A DNA stretch of 64,000 bases from Halomonas heilongjiangensis (GCF_002879645.1 NZ_PNRE01000100.1:1-64000); one strand, 5' to 3'; shown: positions 25,548 to 34,470, counted from the stretch's first letter. Notes: generated by a model not told the origin, from the sequence alone. A program made the numbers and translations.

Positions 25548-26819
25548 ATGATCACCCAATCAGCCCTCAACCTGGTCATGACCGTGCGCCCCGGGCACGA
25601 GGCCCCGCTGCGGGCCCTGCTCGACCGCCTGCACGAAGACCCCGACGGCAACGCCGTCTTGCCCTTCGCCCGCCTCGCAGGGGTGCATTTCGCCCGGCTG
25701 GTACTGCTCCCCGAGGCCCACCGCCGCGGCGGGCGCCGCTACCCGCCCCAACTGGTGCTGACCACCAATGTCGACGGCGACCTCGATGCCCACCTGGACG
25801 AGCTCGTCGCGGTGGGCGGTGAGGGGCTGCGCGAGTTGCTTTCCCACTGCCGTGACTTTCCCGACGACGCCTCCGAGGCGCAGGTTCGCGCCTATCTCGC
25901 CGACCACCGCCAGCGGGTGGGCGCCTTCTACGTCAATACGCTGGGCCGCAGCCTGGCCCAGATCAGCCTGGAGGCCCGCCTGCACGAGGCCCTGCAGCGC
26001 CACCTGGACGCGGGCGACTGGCAGGACAGCACCCCCGCGACGGTGCGCCGGGCGTTGATCCGCTTCGTCGGCGAGCGTGACGACCTGCGCGAGGCGCTGA
26101 CCCCGGCCCCCGGTCCCGATCGCTGGCGCTGGCTCGGGGGCTGGCTGCTGCTGGGCGCCATCGCCCTGGCCGGGCTGGTGGTGGCCGTGCTGCTGTTGCC
26201 GCTGACCCTGCTGGCGCTGCTGCTGCTGCGCCTGCACGAGATGGCCAACGCCCCCCACAACCGCCGCCCGCGGGATACCCATATCCGCCGGCTCGAGGCC
26301 GACGAGGATCGCGGCGTGCACAACCAGCTCTCCGCCGTGGGCCATATCCAGGCGGGGCCCTTCCGGCGCCTGGTGCTGCACATTGCGCTGTGGCTGCTGC
26401 AGCTCGCCGCCTCGCGGGTCTTCTACCGCGGCAAGCTCGCCGAGATCGACACCATCCACTTCGCCCGCTGGGTGATCATCGACGAGGGCCGGCGGGTGTA
26501 CTTCTTCAGCAACTTCGACGGCAGCCCCGAGAGCTACCAGGACGACTTCATCGAGCGCGTCGCCTTCGGCCTCAACCTGGTGTTCAGTAACGGCGAGGGC
26601 TGGCCGCGCAGCCGCTGGCTGCTGTTCGGCGGCGCCTCCGACGAGCAGGCCTTCAAGGCCTACTACCGCGACCACCAGGTGCCCACCGCGGTGTGGTACC
26701 GGGCGCCGGCGCTGGCCGGGCTGACGGCGGTCAACCTGGCCAACAACGCGGCCATCCGCGCCGGGCTCTCCGGCTCCATGAGCGAGGCGCAGTGCCGCGC
26801 CTGGTTGCAACGGTTCTGA
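25548..26819 (+). CDS. Membrane protein with duplicated ferredoxin-like repeat, partner of DyP-catalase fusion
   Basis: 423 aa. Two similar segments flank a hydrophobic core: VHFARLVLLPEA...VLTTNVDGDLDAHLDEL (about residues 44-85) and IHFARWVIIDEG...YFFSNFDGSPESYQDDFI (about 304-345). The core has two membrane stretches (about 195-230 and 268-290). No enzyme motif is recognised. The HFAR...N-DG pattern recalls one half of a dimeric alpha/beta-barrel as in DyP enzymes, but heme ligands are not seen. The stop lies 4 nt before the fusion gene, so it probably anchors or assists that enzyme. Confidence 0.75.
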   Translation: MITQSALNLVMTVRPGHEAPLRALLDRLHEDPDGNAVLPFARLAGVHFARLVLLPEAHRRGGRRYPPQLVLTTNVDGDLDAHLDELVAVGGEGLRELLSHCRDFPDDASEAQVRAYLADHRQRVGAFYVNTLGRSLAQISLEARLHEALQRHLDAGDWQDSTPATVRRALIRFVGERDDLREALTPAPGPDRWRWLGGWLLLGAIALAGLVVAVLLLPLTLLALLLLRLHEMANAPHNRRPRDTHIRRLEADEDRGVHNQLSAVGHIQAGPFRRLVLHIALWLLQLAASRVFYRGKLAEIDTIHFARWVIIDEGRRVYFFSNFDGSPESYQDDFIERVAFGLNLVFSNGEGWPRSRWLLFGGASDEQAFKAYYRDHQVPTAVWYRAPALAGLTAVNLANNAAIRAGLSGSMSEAQCRAWLQRF

Positions 26820-26823
26820 CGCC

Positions 26824-29460
26824 ATGCCTGCATCCGATACCCCTCTCGACCTCGACGATATCCAGGGCATCGTGCTCAGCGGCTACGGCGAGCTGCCCCA
26901 GGCCGGCTTCCTGATGCTGGCCTTCGGCGAGCCGGGGCGCGCCCGCGACTGGGTGGGCGAGGTGGCGGCGGGTATCGAGAGCGCCGCGGCGGGCCGCCCC
27001 GGGGGTGGCCAGCGCCTGCACCTGGCCTTCACCTGGGCGGGCCTCGAGCACCTGGAGCTTTCGTGGCAGGCGCTCAAGGGCTTCTCCCGGGAGTTCCGCG
27101 AGGGCATCGCCGGTTCCCCCCGGCGGCGGCGCATTCTCGGCGACGAGGGCGACAGCGCCCCCGAGCGCTGGCAGTGGGGCGGGCCGGCGAGGGCGACGAT
27201 CCATGCCGTGCTGATGGGCTACGCCGCCACCCCCGAGGCCCTCGACGGCCTGCTGGCCGACCAGCGCCAGGCCCTGGCTGCGGCCGGCATCGAGGTGGTC
27301 GCGGCGCTGGAGAGCCAGCCGCTGGCCGACGGCCGCGAGCATTTCGGCTTCCGCGACGGCATCTCCCAGCCCAAGCTGGCCGGGGTCAGCACGAGCGACG
27401 ACCCGCGGCAGTTGGTCGCCCCGGGGGAGTTCATCCTCGGCTACCCCAACGCCCGCGACCAGCTCACCATGCGCCCGCTGGTCGACCCCATCGAGGACCC
27501 TGACAACCTGCTGCCGGAGGTGGCCGAGGACAGCGACCTGCACGACCTGGGGCGCAACGGCAGCTACCTGGTGTTCCGCCAGCTCGGCCAGGACGTGCAC
27601 CGCTTCTGGTCCTGGCTCTATGCCGCCACGCCCGACCGCGAGGCGCGGCTGGCGCTGGCGGCCAGGATGGTCGGCCGCTGGCCCGACGGCGAGCCGCTGG
27701 TCAAGGCGCCCCAGCGCCCGGCGGGCGAGGGCACCGACAACGATTTCGGCTACCACCACGAGGACGCCGACGGGCTCAAGTGCCCCCTGGGCGCGCATAT
27801 CCGGCGCACCAACCCCCGCGACATGCTGCCGCCCAAGCCCGGCACCGAGGACTCCCTGGCGATCAACCGCCGCCACCGCCTGCTGCGGCGCGGACGCGCC
27901 TACGGGCCGCCGCTGGCGGAGAGCCTGGCCCCGGACGACCTGCTCGCCGCCGACGACGATGGCATCGAGCGCGGCCTGCACTTCCTGTGCCTGAACGCCG
28001 ATATCAGCCGCCAGTTCGAGTTCGTCCAGCAGACCTGGATCGACAACCCCAACTTCGCCGGCCTGCACGCCGACACCGACCCGCTGGTCGGCGCCCGGGG
28101 CGAGGGGCGGGCTACCTTCACCGTGCCGGGCGAGCCGGTGCGCCGCCGCCATCACGACCTGCCGCGCTTCGTGCGGGTGCATGGTGGCGCCTACTTCTTC
28201 GTGCCTGGCCTGCGCGCGCTGCGCTACCTGGCTGCGCCGCCGCGGCGGCTGACCTCCGAGATCAGCGCCCCGGCCGCGCCGGCCATCCTGCTGCCGGATA
28301 CCTGGTGGCTGCGCACCGGGCGCACGCTCAACCGCGCCCTGGAGACCGGCGTCTCGCTGTCGCGGCGCGCCACCCGGCTGCGCAACGGCGTCGACCGGCT
28401 GCTCCAGCAACCGGCCACCGACGCCTTGCAGGGGTGGATCCTGAGGCGCCGGCGCAAGTACGCCATCGACGCCGACTTAGCCATCGCCGAGGAGCGCCGC
28501 CTGGCCGGCGAGGGGGAGGTGACCCGGCGCATCACCGAGCAGATGAGCGACTTCCTGCTGCGCACCTACCGCCAGGGCACCGCCGAGCGCGCCGGCAACA
28601 CCAAGACCTACGGCCTGCTCGCCGCCGAGTTCGAGGTGCTGGAGCTGCCCGACGAGCTGCGCTGCGGGCTGTTCGCCGAACCGCGCCGCTACGAGGCCTG
28701 GGTGCGCTTCGGCGGCCCGGGGCCGCGGGTGACCCCGGACATCCGCAACAACGGCGTGCTCAGCCTCGGCGTCAAGGTGCTCGGCGTGCCCGGCGAGACG
28801 CTGCTCGACGACGAGGCCCACACCCAGGACTTCTCGGGCATCAGCGCGCCGACCTTCACCACCCCCGACGTCTACGAGAACGCCAAGCTGCAGCGGCTGA
28901 TCGGCGCCGGCCTGCCGATCTGGTACTTCCTCAACCCCTTCGACTCCCACTACCTCGACATGCTGCTCCAGGCGCTCTACGCCAAGGCCCACGGCAGCCC
29001 CTTCGAGGCGAACTACTGGAGCTGCGTGCCCTACCTGTTCGGCAAGGGCAGGGCGATCAAGTACCGCTTCGTGCCGCTGCTCGAGCGCCGCTCGCAGGTG
29101 CCGCTGCCGGCCCCGGACGACTACCTGCGCCGGGCCATGGTGCGCACCCTGGGCGAGGTCGACGAGGTGGTGTTCGAGCTGCGCATCCAGTTCCAGGAAG
29201 ACCCGGTGACCATGCCCATCGAGGACGCCTCGGTGATCTGGACCTCGCCGGAAATCCCCGTGGCCCGCCTGCGCATCCCCCGCCAGGCATTCGACACCCC
29301 GGAGCGCGACCGCCTGGCCCGCGAGCTGACCATCAACCCCTGGCACGCCCTGCCCGAGCACCGCCCCCTGGGCAACCAGAACCGCGCCCGCAAGCTGATC
29401 TACTACGAGACCTCGCGGGTGCGCCAGCGCATCAACGGCGAGCAGCACTTCGAGCCCTGA
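26824..29460 (+). CDS. DyP-type peroxidase fused to a catalase-like domain
   Basis: 878 aa, far longer than either family alone. Residues 1 to about 480 form a DyP-type peroxidase with the diagnostic GFRDGISQP (GxxDG) near residue 178 and FEFVQQTWIDNPNF near 398. Residues about 555-870 are catalase-like: GLFAEPRRYEAWVRFGG, FSGISAPTFTTPDVYENAKL and the late block TINPWHALPEHRPLGNQNRA, close to the lipoprotein at 21168. The catalase distal-histidine position reads NTKTYGLLAAEFEV, so the histidine seems replaced. No signal peptide. The last 70 bp recur at 50772. Confidence 0.88.
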   Translation: MPASDTPLDLDDIQGIVLSGYGELPQAGFLMLAFGEPGRARDWVGEVAAGIESAAAGRPGGGQRLHLAFTWAGLEHLELSWQALKGFSREFREGIAGSPRRRRILGDEGDSAPERWQWGGPARATIHAVLMGYAATPEALDGLLADQRQALAAAGIEVVAALESQPLADGREHFGFRDGISQPKLAGVSTSDDPRQLVAPGEFILGYPNARDQLTMRPLVDPIEDPDNLLPEVAEDSDLHDLGRNGSYLVFRQLGQDVHRFWSWLYAATPDREARLALAARMVGRWPDGEPLVKAPQRPAGEGTDNDFGYHHEDADGLKCPLGAHIRRTNPRDMLPPKPGTEDSLAINRRHRLLRRGRAYGPPLAESLAPDDLLAADDDGIERGLHFLCLNADISRQFEFVQQTWIDNPNFAGLHADTDPLVGARGEGRATFTVPGEPVRRRHHDLPRFVRVHGGAYFFVPGLRALRYLAAPPRRLTSEISAPAAPAILLPDTWWLRTGRTLNRALETGVSLSRRATRLRNGVDRLLQQPATDALQGWILRRRRKYAIDADLAIAEERRLAGEGEVTRRITEQMSDFLLRTYRQGTAERAGNTKTYGLLAAEFEVLELPDELRCGLFAEPRRYEAWVRFGGPGPRVTPDIRNNGVLSLGVKVLGVPGETLLDDEAHTQDFSGISAPTFTTPDVYENAKLQRLIGAGLPIWYFLNPFDSHYLDMLLQALYAKAHGSPFEANYWSCVPYLFGKGRAIKYRFVPLLERRSQVPLPAPDDYLRRAMVRTLGEVDEVVFELRIQFQEDPVTMPIEDASVIWTSPEIPVARLRIPRQAFDTPERDRLARELTINPWHALPEHRPLGNQNRARKLIYYETSRVRQRINGEQHFEP

Positions 29461-29664
29461 GCGGCGCTCAGCCGAAGGTGCCAGCCCCCTACGACTTTTT
29501 TCTCAAGATTCGGCTACGCATGCCGAAGCATCCTTTAGTAAGCTTGTTGTAAATGAATGTTTCCAATCGGATTCTAATGTTACCCCGTTGGAGACGCCGG
29601 CGGCCTGCGACCGCCAACAGGGGAGGGGGCTGGTGAGCGGCACCCCTGGGCGGTAGCGTGCCTG
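29394..29664. repeat. Left copy of about 270-bp imperfect direct repeat bracketing the cassette island
   Basis: Covers the last 22 codons of the DyP-catalase gene plus about 200 bp downstream. It matches 50772-51043 in the same orientation, with scattered differences along its length. See the right copy. Confidence 0.85.
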
Positions 29665-29697
29665 GTCGAAAATTTCGCCCTCGATTGGCAAGGCACC

Positions 29698-29957
29698 GGT
29701 TTCTCTGGGAGCCAGGCTCCGCCGGGCGATCGGCGCCGCAGGCACCCCGACGCGGCCGTCCCGCAACATGCTACCGGCACGTATCCCACGGTATTTGTGC
29801 CGGCTCACTGATCACCAATCAAGCCACTGGTTTCTGTAGGAGCCAGGCTCCGCCGGGCGATCGGCGCCGCAGGCGCCCCGACGCGGGCCGTTCCGCAACA
29901 TGCTGCCGCCACGTATCCCACAATATTTGTACCTGCGGATTAATCATTGTATAGGCG
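29698..29957. repeat. Two tandem 131-bp REP-like units
   Basis: Each unit contains GAGCCAGGCTCCGCCGGGCG followed by a segment ending in TTCCGCAACATGCTG or a close variant. A further copy lies at 58208-58300. The second unit ends in a cassette-core-like stretch (TAATCATTGTATAGGCGTC) just before the NERD gene, so it may be the leader of the array. No gene is seen in 29461-29966. Confidence 0.7.
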
Positions 29958-29966
29958 TCAAGAGCC

Positions 29967-30740
29967 ATGGATTCGTCACTAATCATCAATGAAGCCACTA
30001 GGGTGCTGTGGTGGCTGATTCCCCTACTCATTCTAATCGGCGTCTTCAAGTCCCCATGGTTCAAGGGGATTGTCGGAGAAACCTTGGTCAAGATGGTGGC
30101 CAAGTTCCGGTTGTCAGCGGAGACATACCATAGAGTCCATAACGTCACGCTTCTAACACCTGACGGTACAACCCAGATCGACCATATCTTTGTCTCCCGA
30201 TTCGGTATCTTCGTCGTGGAAACAAAAAACATGAAGGGGTGGATCTTCGGTGGTGAGAAGCAGGCGCAATGGACTCAGAAGCTGTATCGAAAATCATTCA
30301 AGTTTCAGAATCCACTGCGTCAGAACTACAAGCACGTCAAGGCCTTGGAAGCCGCGCTTGATGTTCCCTCGGACGCCATCCATTCGGTTGTGGTATTTAC
30401 TGGTAACTCGACATTCAAGTCCAAGATGCCAGCGAACGTCACAGTCGGTGGCGGTTACGTCAATTATATAAAATCGTTCCGTGAGGTAGTGCTGTCGGAG
30501 GCTCAGGTTCAGGATGCGTTGAAAAAGATCCAGACGGGTCGGCTGTCACCTTCTCGCGAGACGCATCGTCAACATGTGGTACAGCTCAAGGCTCGCTCTG
30601 ACCCGAGTGCTGATCGGAAATGTCCGAAGTGCGGTAGCAGCATGGTGTTGCGCACAGCCAAACGAGGTACAAGTGCTGGAAAGAAGTTCTGGGGGTGCTC
30701 AGCGTATCCCCAATGTAGGATGATGCAGAATGTCATCTGA
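29967..30740 (+). CDS. NERD-domain nuclease-related protein with topoisomerase-type zinc ribbon
   Basis: 257 aa. An N-terminal membrane stretch (about residues 12-30) precedes a NERD domain: GIVGETLVKMV, IDHIFVSRFGIFVVETKNMKG with the catalytic-like D and E-x-K, and a second GN block. The C-terminus has a zinc ribbon CPKCGSSMVLRTAKRG...FWGCSAYPQC, as in bacterial topoisomerase I tails. NERD proteins are predicted restriction-endonuclease-fold nucleases. First gene of the low-GC array, preceded by a cassette-like core. Probably a membrane-tethered DNA-processing or defence factor. Confidence 0.88.
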   Translation: MDSSLIINEATRVLWWLIPLLILIGVFKSPWFKGIVGETLVKMVAKFRLSAETYHRVHNVTLLTPDGTTQIDHIFVSRFGIFVVETKNMKGWIFGGEKQAQWTQKLYRKSFKFQNPLRQNYKHVKALEAALDVPSDAIHSVVVFTGNSTFKSKMPANVTVGGGYVNYIKSFREVVLSEAQVQDALKKIQTGRLSPSRETHRQHVVQLKARSDPSADRKCPKCGSSMVLRTAKRGTSAGKKFWGCSAYPQCRMMQNVI

Positions 30741-30910
30741 CATGGGAGTGGATGGAAGGCTCGGCTGCTCTCGACCCGAAGCGGTCATTCCGACAAAGGC
30801 AGCAAGCTCGTTCATCCGTGTTATGCAGCATGCGTGGTGATCGGTGTTATGTAGCCGAGCTATACTTAATTTTGCGTATTTTCAGTAGATTAGGAAGCAG
30901 GCGACGTGCG

Positions 30911-30979
30911 GTATAACATTGTTGAACGCGCAGGCGCGTTAATCCGATATCAGAGTGTGCAGTCTAATCACTGTTAGGC
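30911..30979. other. attC-like cassette site (subfamily II)
   Basis: Ends in the canonical core GTTAGGC (30973-30979) and starts with GTATAAC. The inner palindrome is AACGCGC-AG-GCGCGTT. Nearly the same 60 bp occur at 51187-51249. It separates the NERD gene from the next gene; the rest of 30741-30910 shows only degenerate repeat sequence. Confidence 0.6.
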
Positions 30980-31112
30980 GTCATGACGCAATAGAGGAGA
31001 CCTTCCAACGATGCGGGACGTGGCAATCAAGGAAGAGGCCAGCATCAGTAGAATCAACAACCACTCCTTTATATTGCAAAAATTTCCAACAGCAACATAG
31101 GTATTGTCAGCG

Positions 31113-31406
31113 ATGGCAAAATTTGCCGAATTTTTGTCTTGGGGCTTTAATGCTTTGGCAGATATTAACGAAGTGTCGAAGTCAAATGAAAAGAAGCCCG
31201 CGAGGCCCAAAGATCCAGAGTGGATTATTGACATACGAAGAGAGCTAGAAAGATTTTTCGAGGAGCATGAAAACGAAACAATCGGAGATCGCAGAGATGA
31301 AATAAGATCTTTGATAAACTACTGTAATGACAAGGCTTATCAGAATGGCGGGAAAGACATGTTTGAAGGTATCAAGAGGAATAATCCCGATATCAGCTGG
31401 GAGTGA
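31113..31406 (+). CDS. Hypothetical cassette protein, 97 aa
   Basis: Starts MAKFAEFLSWGFNALADIN at ATG 31113; a TTG nine bases upstream is an alternative. The second half is charged and helical (ELERFFEEHENETIGDRRDE). No family recognised. Lies between an attC-like site and the IS200-like element, whose left end is about 90 bp downstream. Confidence 0.6.
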   Translation: MAKFAEFLSWGFNALADINEVSKSNEKKPARPKDPEWIIDIRRELERFFEEHENETIGDRRDEIRSLINYCNDKAYQNGGKDMFEGIKRNNPDISWE

Positions 31407-31494
31407 GATTGATTCTCCAGAACTGGCGTGAAACCTGTTTCAGTCCAGAATTTTCGTCAATGAAAGGTTTGTTTGGTGCTGATCTAAATAAATA

Positions 31495-32110
31495 AGGTAG
31501 TCCCCCGGCTTTGCCGGGGGACTACCCGAGGTTTGACCGTGTGCTGCGGTTAAAGGGAACCTCCAGTCTCCGCCAAGAGATAGGACGTTCCCAATGAGAG
31601 AGTACCAGAGTCTTGCCCATACAACATGGAATTGCAGGTATCATGTTGTTTTTATCCCGAAAAAGCGAAAGAAAGTGATTTTCGGTGGGATACGCAAGCA
31701 CCTTGGTGAGGTTTTCCATGAGCTGGCTAGGCAGAAGGAGTGCCAGATCGTAGAGTGGGCCACCTGATGCGAGACCATGTTCACATGTGCATCAGCATTC
31801 CGCCAAAGCATTCTGTGTCGCATGTGGTTGGTTACATCAAGGGGAAGAGCGCCATTTCGATAGCCAGGAACTTCATGGGAAGAACTCGTAACTTCACAGG
31901 TGAGAGCTTTTGGGCAAGAGGATATTTTGTCTCAACAGTCGGGCTTGATGAGGCGATGGTCAGAGCCTACATCCGTAATCAGGAAAGAACTTACGAGCAT
32001 TATGACCAACTTAAGTTCGGCATGTGAGGCTGCCGCCTTCAGGCGGCTCAGGTTTATGCCCCTTTGAGGGGCTAACAAAATAAAGCCCCCGGCTTTGCCG
32101 GGGGATATTT
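31495..32110 (+). mobile_element. IS200/IS605-type insertion element
   Basis: About 0.6 kb with a single Y1-type transposase frame. Near-identical hairpins stand at both ends: CCCCCGGCTTTGCCGGGGG at about 31502-31520 and 32086-32104. Subterminal palindromes without terminal inverted repeats are typical of IS200. A further GCCGCC/GGCGGC hairpin follows the transposase stop. Exact ends are uncertain because this class makes no target duplication. Confidence 0.85.
31594..32027 (+). pseudogene. tnpA: IS200-type transposase TnpA, frameshifted
   Basis: Y1 HUH transposase. The first 56 codons (MREYQSLAHTTWNCRYHVVF...) end in a stop after CQIVEWAT. The protein continues in another frame from about 31740 as DHVHMCISIPPKHSVSHVVGY, which holds the HUH motif HVH, and the tyrosine region AYIRNQERTYEHYDQL. 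A two-base insertion near 31757 (TG before GGCCACCTG) explains the break. Restored length would be about 143 aa, normal for the family. As read, the transposase is inactive. Confidence 0.88.
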
Positions 32111-32114
32111 ACTA

Positions 32115-32348
32115 GTCGCCGAAGCTGCACTATCCATCGAGCATGCCTGCCACTGCGAAGGTGCGGGGCAGGATCTTTTGGTCGTCCAGAAGAAAATCGA
32201 GGGCACTTCCGGTCTCGCTCCCTTTAAGCACTCAGATGGCGCAGGCGTACGAAATTCCGAATCATTGTTAAAGATAAACGGAGAGCCTAACCACGCAGTG
32301 AAGCCGACAGCAAAAACGCTGCGCGTTTTCGCTGCGGCTTACCGCTAG
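32115..32348 (+). pseudogene. Open fragment downstream of the IS, possible interrupted cassette gene 3' end
   Basis: A 77-codon open stretch without a start codon runs from the IS right end through the next attC-like site to a TAG at 32346. Not recognised. It may be the tail of a gene cut by the IS, or chance. Confidence 0.25.
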
Positions 32349-32357
32349 CCGTTCAAT
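32285..32357. other. attC-like cassette site with decayed core
   Basis: Begins with the inverse core GCCTAAC (32285-32291). Complementary inner arms are AAGCCGACAGC and GCTGCGGCTT. The right core reads GTTCAAT, so it is decayed. Confidence 0.6.
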
Positions 32358-32369
32358 TTAGGAGTATCG

Positions 32370-33641
32370 ATGAAAGATCTATTTCCCGGGCATTTTAGAG
32401 AGTCCCAAGAAAATCTTAGAGAAGCATGGGATTCATGTGTTTTTGTATTCGATGCCAACATACTGCTAAATTTATATCGCTACTCAGATTCCACAAGAAG
32501 CGAATTTTTACGCTTGTTAGAAAAAATAAAAGATAGAGTCTGGTTGCCGCATCGTGCAGCTGAGGAGTTCTTGAATAACCGGTTGTCAGTAATAGGTCAG
32601 CAAGAACAATCATATGATTCTACGATAAAATCAATTAACAGCCTGAAAAGTGATTTAGAGAACGCTAGGCAACACCCATTTGTTAGTGCACAAACAATGC
32701 GAAGAGTTGATAGTGTGTTTAAAAGCTTGTGCGAGGAACTGTTGCGAAACAAAGAAGTTCATACAATGCGGATATCGAATGATGAGATAAAAGATTCAAT
32801 TTCAGGAATATTTGAAAATAGAGTGGGCCATCCCTTCGAGAAAGAAAAGCTAGAAAAGTTAATAATTGAAGGAGAGGAGCGCTACAGGCAAAAAATTCCT
32901 CCAGGCTTTAAGGATGGATCAAAGTCTAAAGATACAGAGGTCTTTGCTGAGAAGTGCCGGGAATTTGGTGATTTGATAGTGTGGAAGCAAGTTCTTGAGC
33001 ACTCCATTAATGTAGATAAAGGTATAGTTCTTGTAACAGATGATAAGAAGGAAGATTGGTGGGAGAAATTCAAAGGGAAAACAATTGGCCCTCGTCCTGA
33101 GTTGGTTAAGGAGTTCAAGGATAACGCTAATAATAGCTTTCATATGTATCAAGCAGATAGATTCCTTGAGCTGGCAAGGGAAAATCTTGGCGAGCAGGTT
33201 AGCCCAGAGATTCTAGAAGAAATCCGTGAAGTAAGGCGTCGAGATAAGATGGCAATTAGGAAAAAGCAAGAATATGAGCTGCTTAATCGCCAAAAATCTA
33301 AGATTAGTCACATGATGCAAGAACTCGAACACACTCGCCATCAGATGATGAAGCATGAAAGCGAGATGGCTTTGCTGCAGGAGAAACGCCATATTTTGGA
33401 TTCCGAAAGGATGGAGTTGAGGAAGTATAGAGAAAGCTACCCAGATGGTGACCGTGAAATCGACATGGAGCCATTTATGCACCATTATGCAGATATAAAT
33501 GAGAGCTATCACTTAGTAAGAAGCAAGCTTGAAGAATCAAAAGCCCGATATCAGGAGCTGCAGAATCGCACGATGCAGCTTGAGCATGATCTGGCCCGAC
33601 ATATGAAATACATTGAACAAGAAAATTCAGCAGACTCGTAA
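32370..33641 (+). CDS. PIN_8-type nuclease domain protein with C-terminal coiled coil
   Basis: 423 aa. The N-terminal PIN-like domain shows VFVFDANILLNLYRYS (Asp about residue 28), an acidic position in LPHRAAEEFLNNR and a later VTDDKKEDWW, the usual acidic residues of PIN RNases. Residues about 280-420 form a long coiled coil (EYELLNRQKSKISHMMQELE onward). PIN_8-type proteins are predicted RNA nucleases found beside defence genes. The A+T-rich codon use contrasts with the backbone, indicating transfer as a cassette. It has its own attC-like site upstream. Confidence 0.8.
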   Translation: MKDLFPGHFRESQENLREAWDSCVFVFDANILLNLYRYSDSTRSEFLRLLEKIKDRVWLPHRAAEEFLNNRLSVIGQQEQSYDSTIKSINSLKSDLENARQHPFVSAQTMRRVDSVFKSLCEELLRNKEVHTMRISNDEIKDSISGIFENRVGHPFEKEKLEKLIIEGEERYRQKIPPGFKDGSKSKDTEVFAEKCREFGDLIVWKQVLEHSINVDKGIVLVTDDKKEDWWEKFKGKTIGPRPELVKEFKDNANNSFHMYQADRFLELARENLGEQVSPEILEEIREVRRRDKMAIRKKQEYELLNRQKSKISHMMQELEHTRHQMMKHESEMALLQEKRHILDSERMELRKYRESYPDGDREIDMEPFMHHYADINESYHLVRSKLEESKARYQELQNRTMQLEHDLARHMKYIEQENSADS

Positions 33642-33713
33642 ACTCGCTCCTGATTTGGGCGTTATAGCGCTCAAGGTGCATAGAAGTTATCAGCTTTATT
33701 TTGAAGAGTGACG

Positions 33714-34277
33714 ATGCTTGTAAATTTAATTGAGAAAATAAAGTTCAACAGAAAGCATGGAAAAAATCCAACTGTTGAGCAGTTTATCGAGGAATGGTCA
33801 AAGTCACCTGAAACGCATTTTTACGGGTATTTTGATCAAAAGTTAAAATGGTCAACATGTTATGGGTTGGCTCCTCTTGAAGGCCTCCCAGATACTCATG
33901 GTTATAGCACGCTCCCGGACATTCGCTGCCAATATAATGAGTATAAATACTCTCTTAAAATTGGGAATATAGAGGGAGTTTCAATGCACTCAGGTGGAGT
34001 TGTGCGCATCAAGCATTTCGCGCTAAATACATCGCTAACGAGAGCCAAAATTGGTGAAAAGTTTTTCTATGCTATCCTGCAATTCTTTAAATCAAAGAAT
34101 GCAGTGGCTATAGAGTTCCATGAGAATCACAGTTCAAAAATTGATCATTACAGACATTTTTTTGAGAAAGTCGGCGTTAAGGAAATTGCAGATAGGGTAT
34201 GGCGAGTAGAGTTATACAATGACAATGAGATCCCCGATCATGTATTGGCTTTCCATGAAGAACTTAAGAGCCGGTAG
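33714..34277 (+). CDS. Hypothetical cassette protein, possibly GNAT-like
   Basis: 187 aa from ATG 33714. A segment of about residues 95-160 (VVRIKHFALNTSLTRAKIG ... FYAILQFFKSKNAVAIEF) has the strand-helix order of an N-acetyltransferase fold, but the pyrophosphate loop is not convincing. Low GC. The upstream gap has a core-like GTTATAGC (33661). The downstream gap has a full attC whose first bases follow the stop by one base. Function unknown. Confidence 0.65.
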   Translation: MLVNLIEKIKFNRKHGKNPTVEQFIEEWSKSPETHFYGYFDQKLKWSTCYGLAPLEGLPDTHGYSTLPDIRCQYNEYKYSLKIGNIEGVSMHSGGVVRIKHFALNTSLTRAKIGEKFFYAILQFFKSKNAVAIEFHENHSSKIDHYRHFFEKVGVKEIADRVWRVELYNDNEIPDHVLAFHEELKSR

Positions 34278-34278
34278 C

Positions 34279-34363
34279 GCTATAACAATGCCAATCACGG
34301 CGACAGCTTTTTCGTTGCGGCTTCGCCTTCACTACAAAGCTGCGCGTGTTGGCGGCGTTATAT
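34279..34363. other. attC site (subfamily I)
   Basis: Inverse core GCTATAAC (34279-34286) and core GTTATAT (34357-34363). The long complementary arms are GCCAATCACGGCGACAGCTTT and AAAGCTGCGCGTGTTGGCGG. The loop carries TTGCGGCTTCGCC. Closely related to sites at 44271, 51789 and 58862. Confidence 0.85.
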
Positions 34364-34437
34364 CAACTCTCGCTGAAGGACGGCTTCTGGCCGTTAGCTG
34401 GCGTACATAATGTGGTCGTTTTCTTTACGCATGCTGA

Positions 34438-34470
34438 CCGCCCCTCCAGGAGGCCCTGGAAGGGCGGTTT
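34438..34470. terminator. Hairpin terminator
   Basis: Arms CCGCCCCTCCAGG and CCTGGAAGGGCGG followed by TTTCTC. The following GC-rich stretch to 34844 has no gene that I can support. Confidence 0.6.

Noticed and set aside
26731..28410. 559-codon minus-strand open frame opposite the DyP-catalase gene, and a 590-codon plus frame at 27780-29552
   Set aside because: Both are shadows of the fusion gene, whose frame has the GFRDG motif and catalase blocks.
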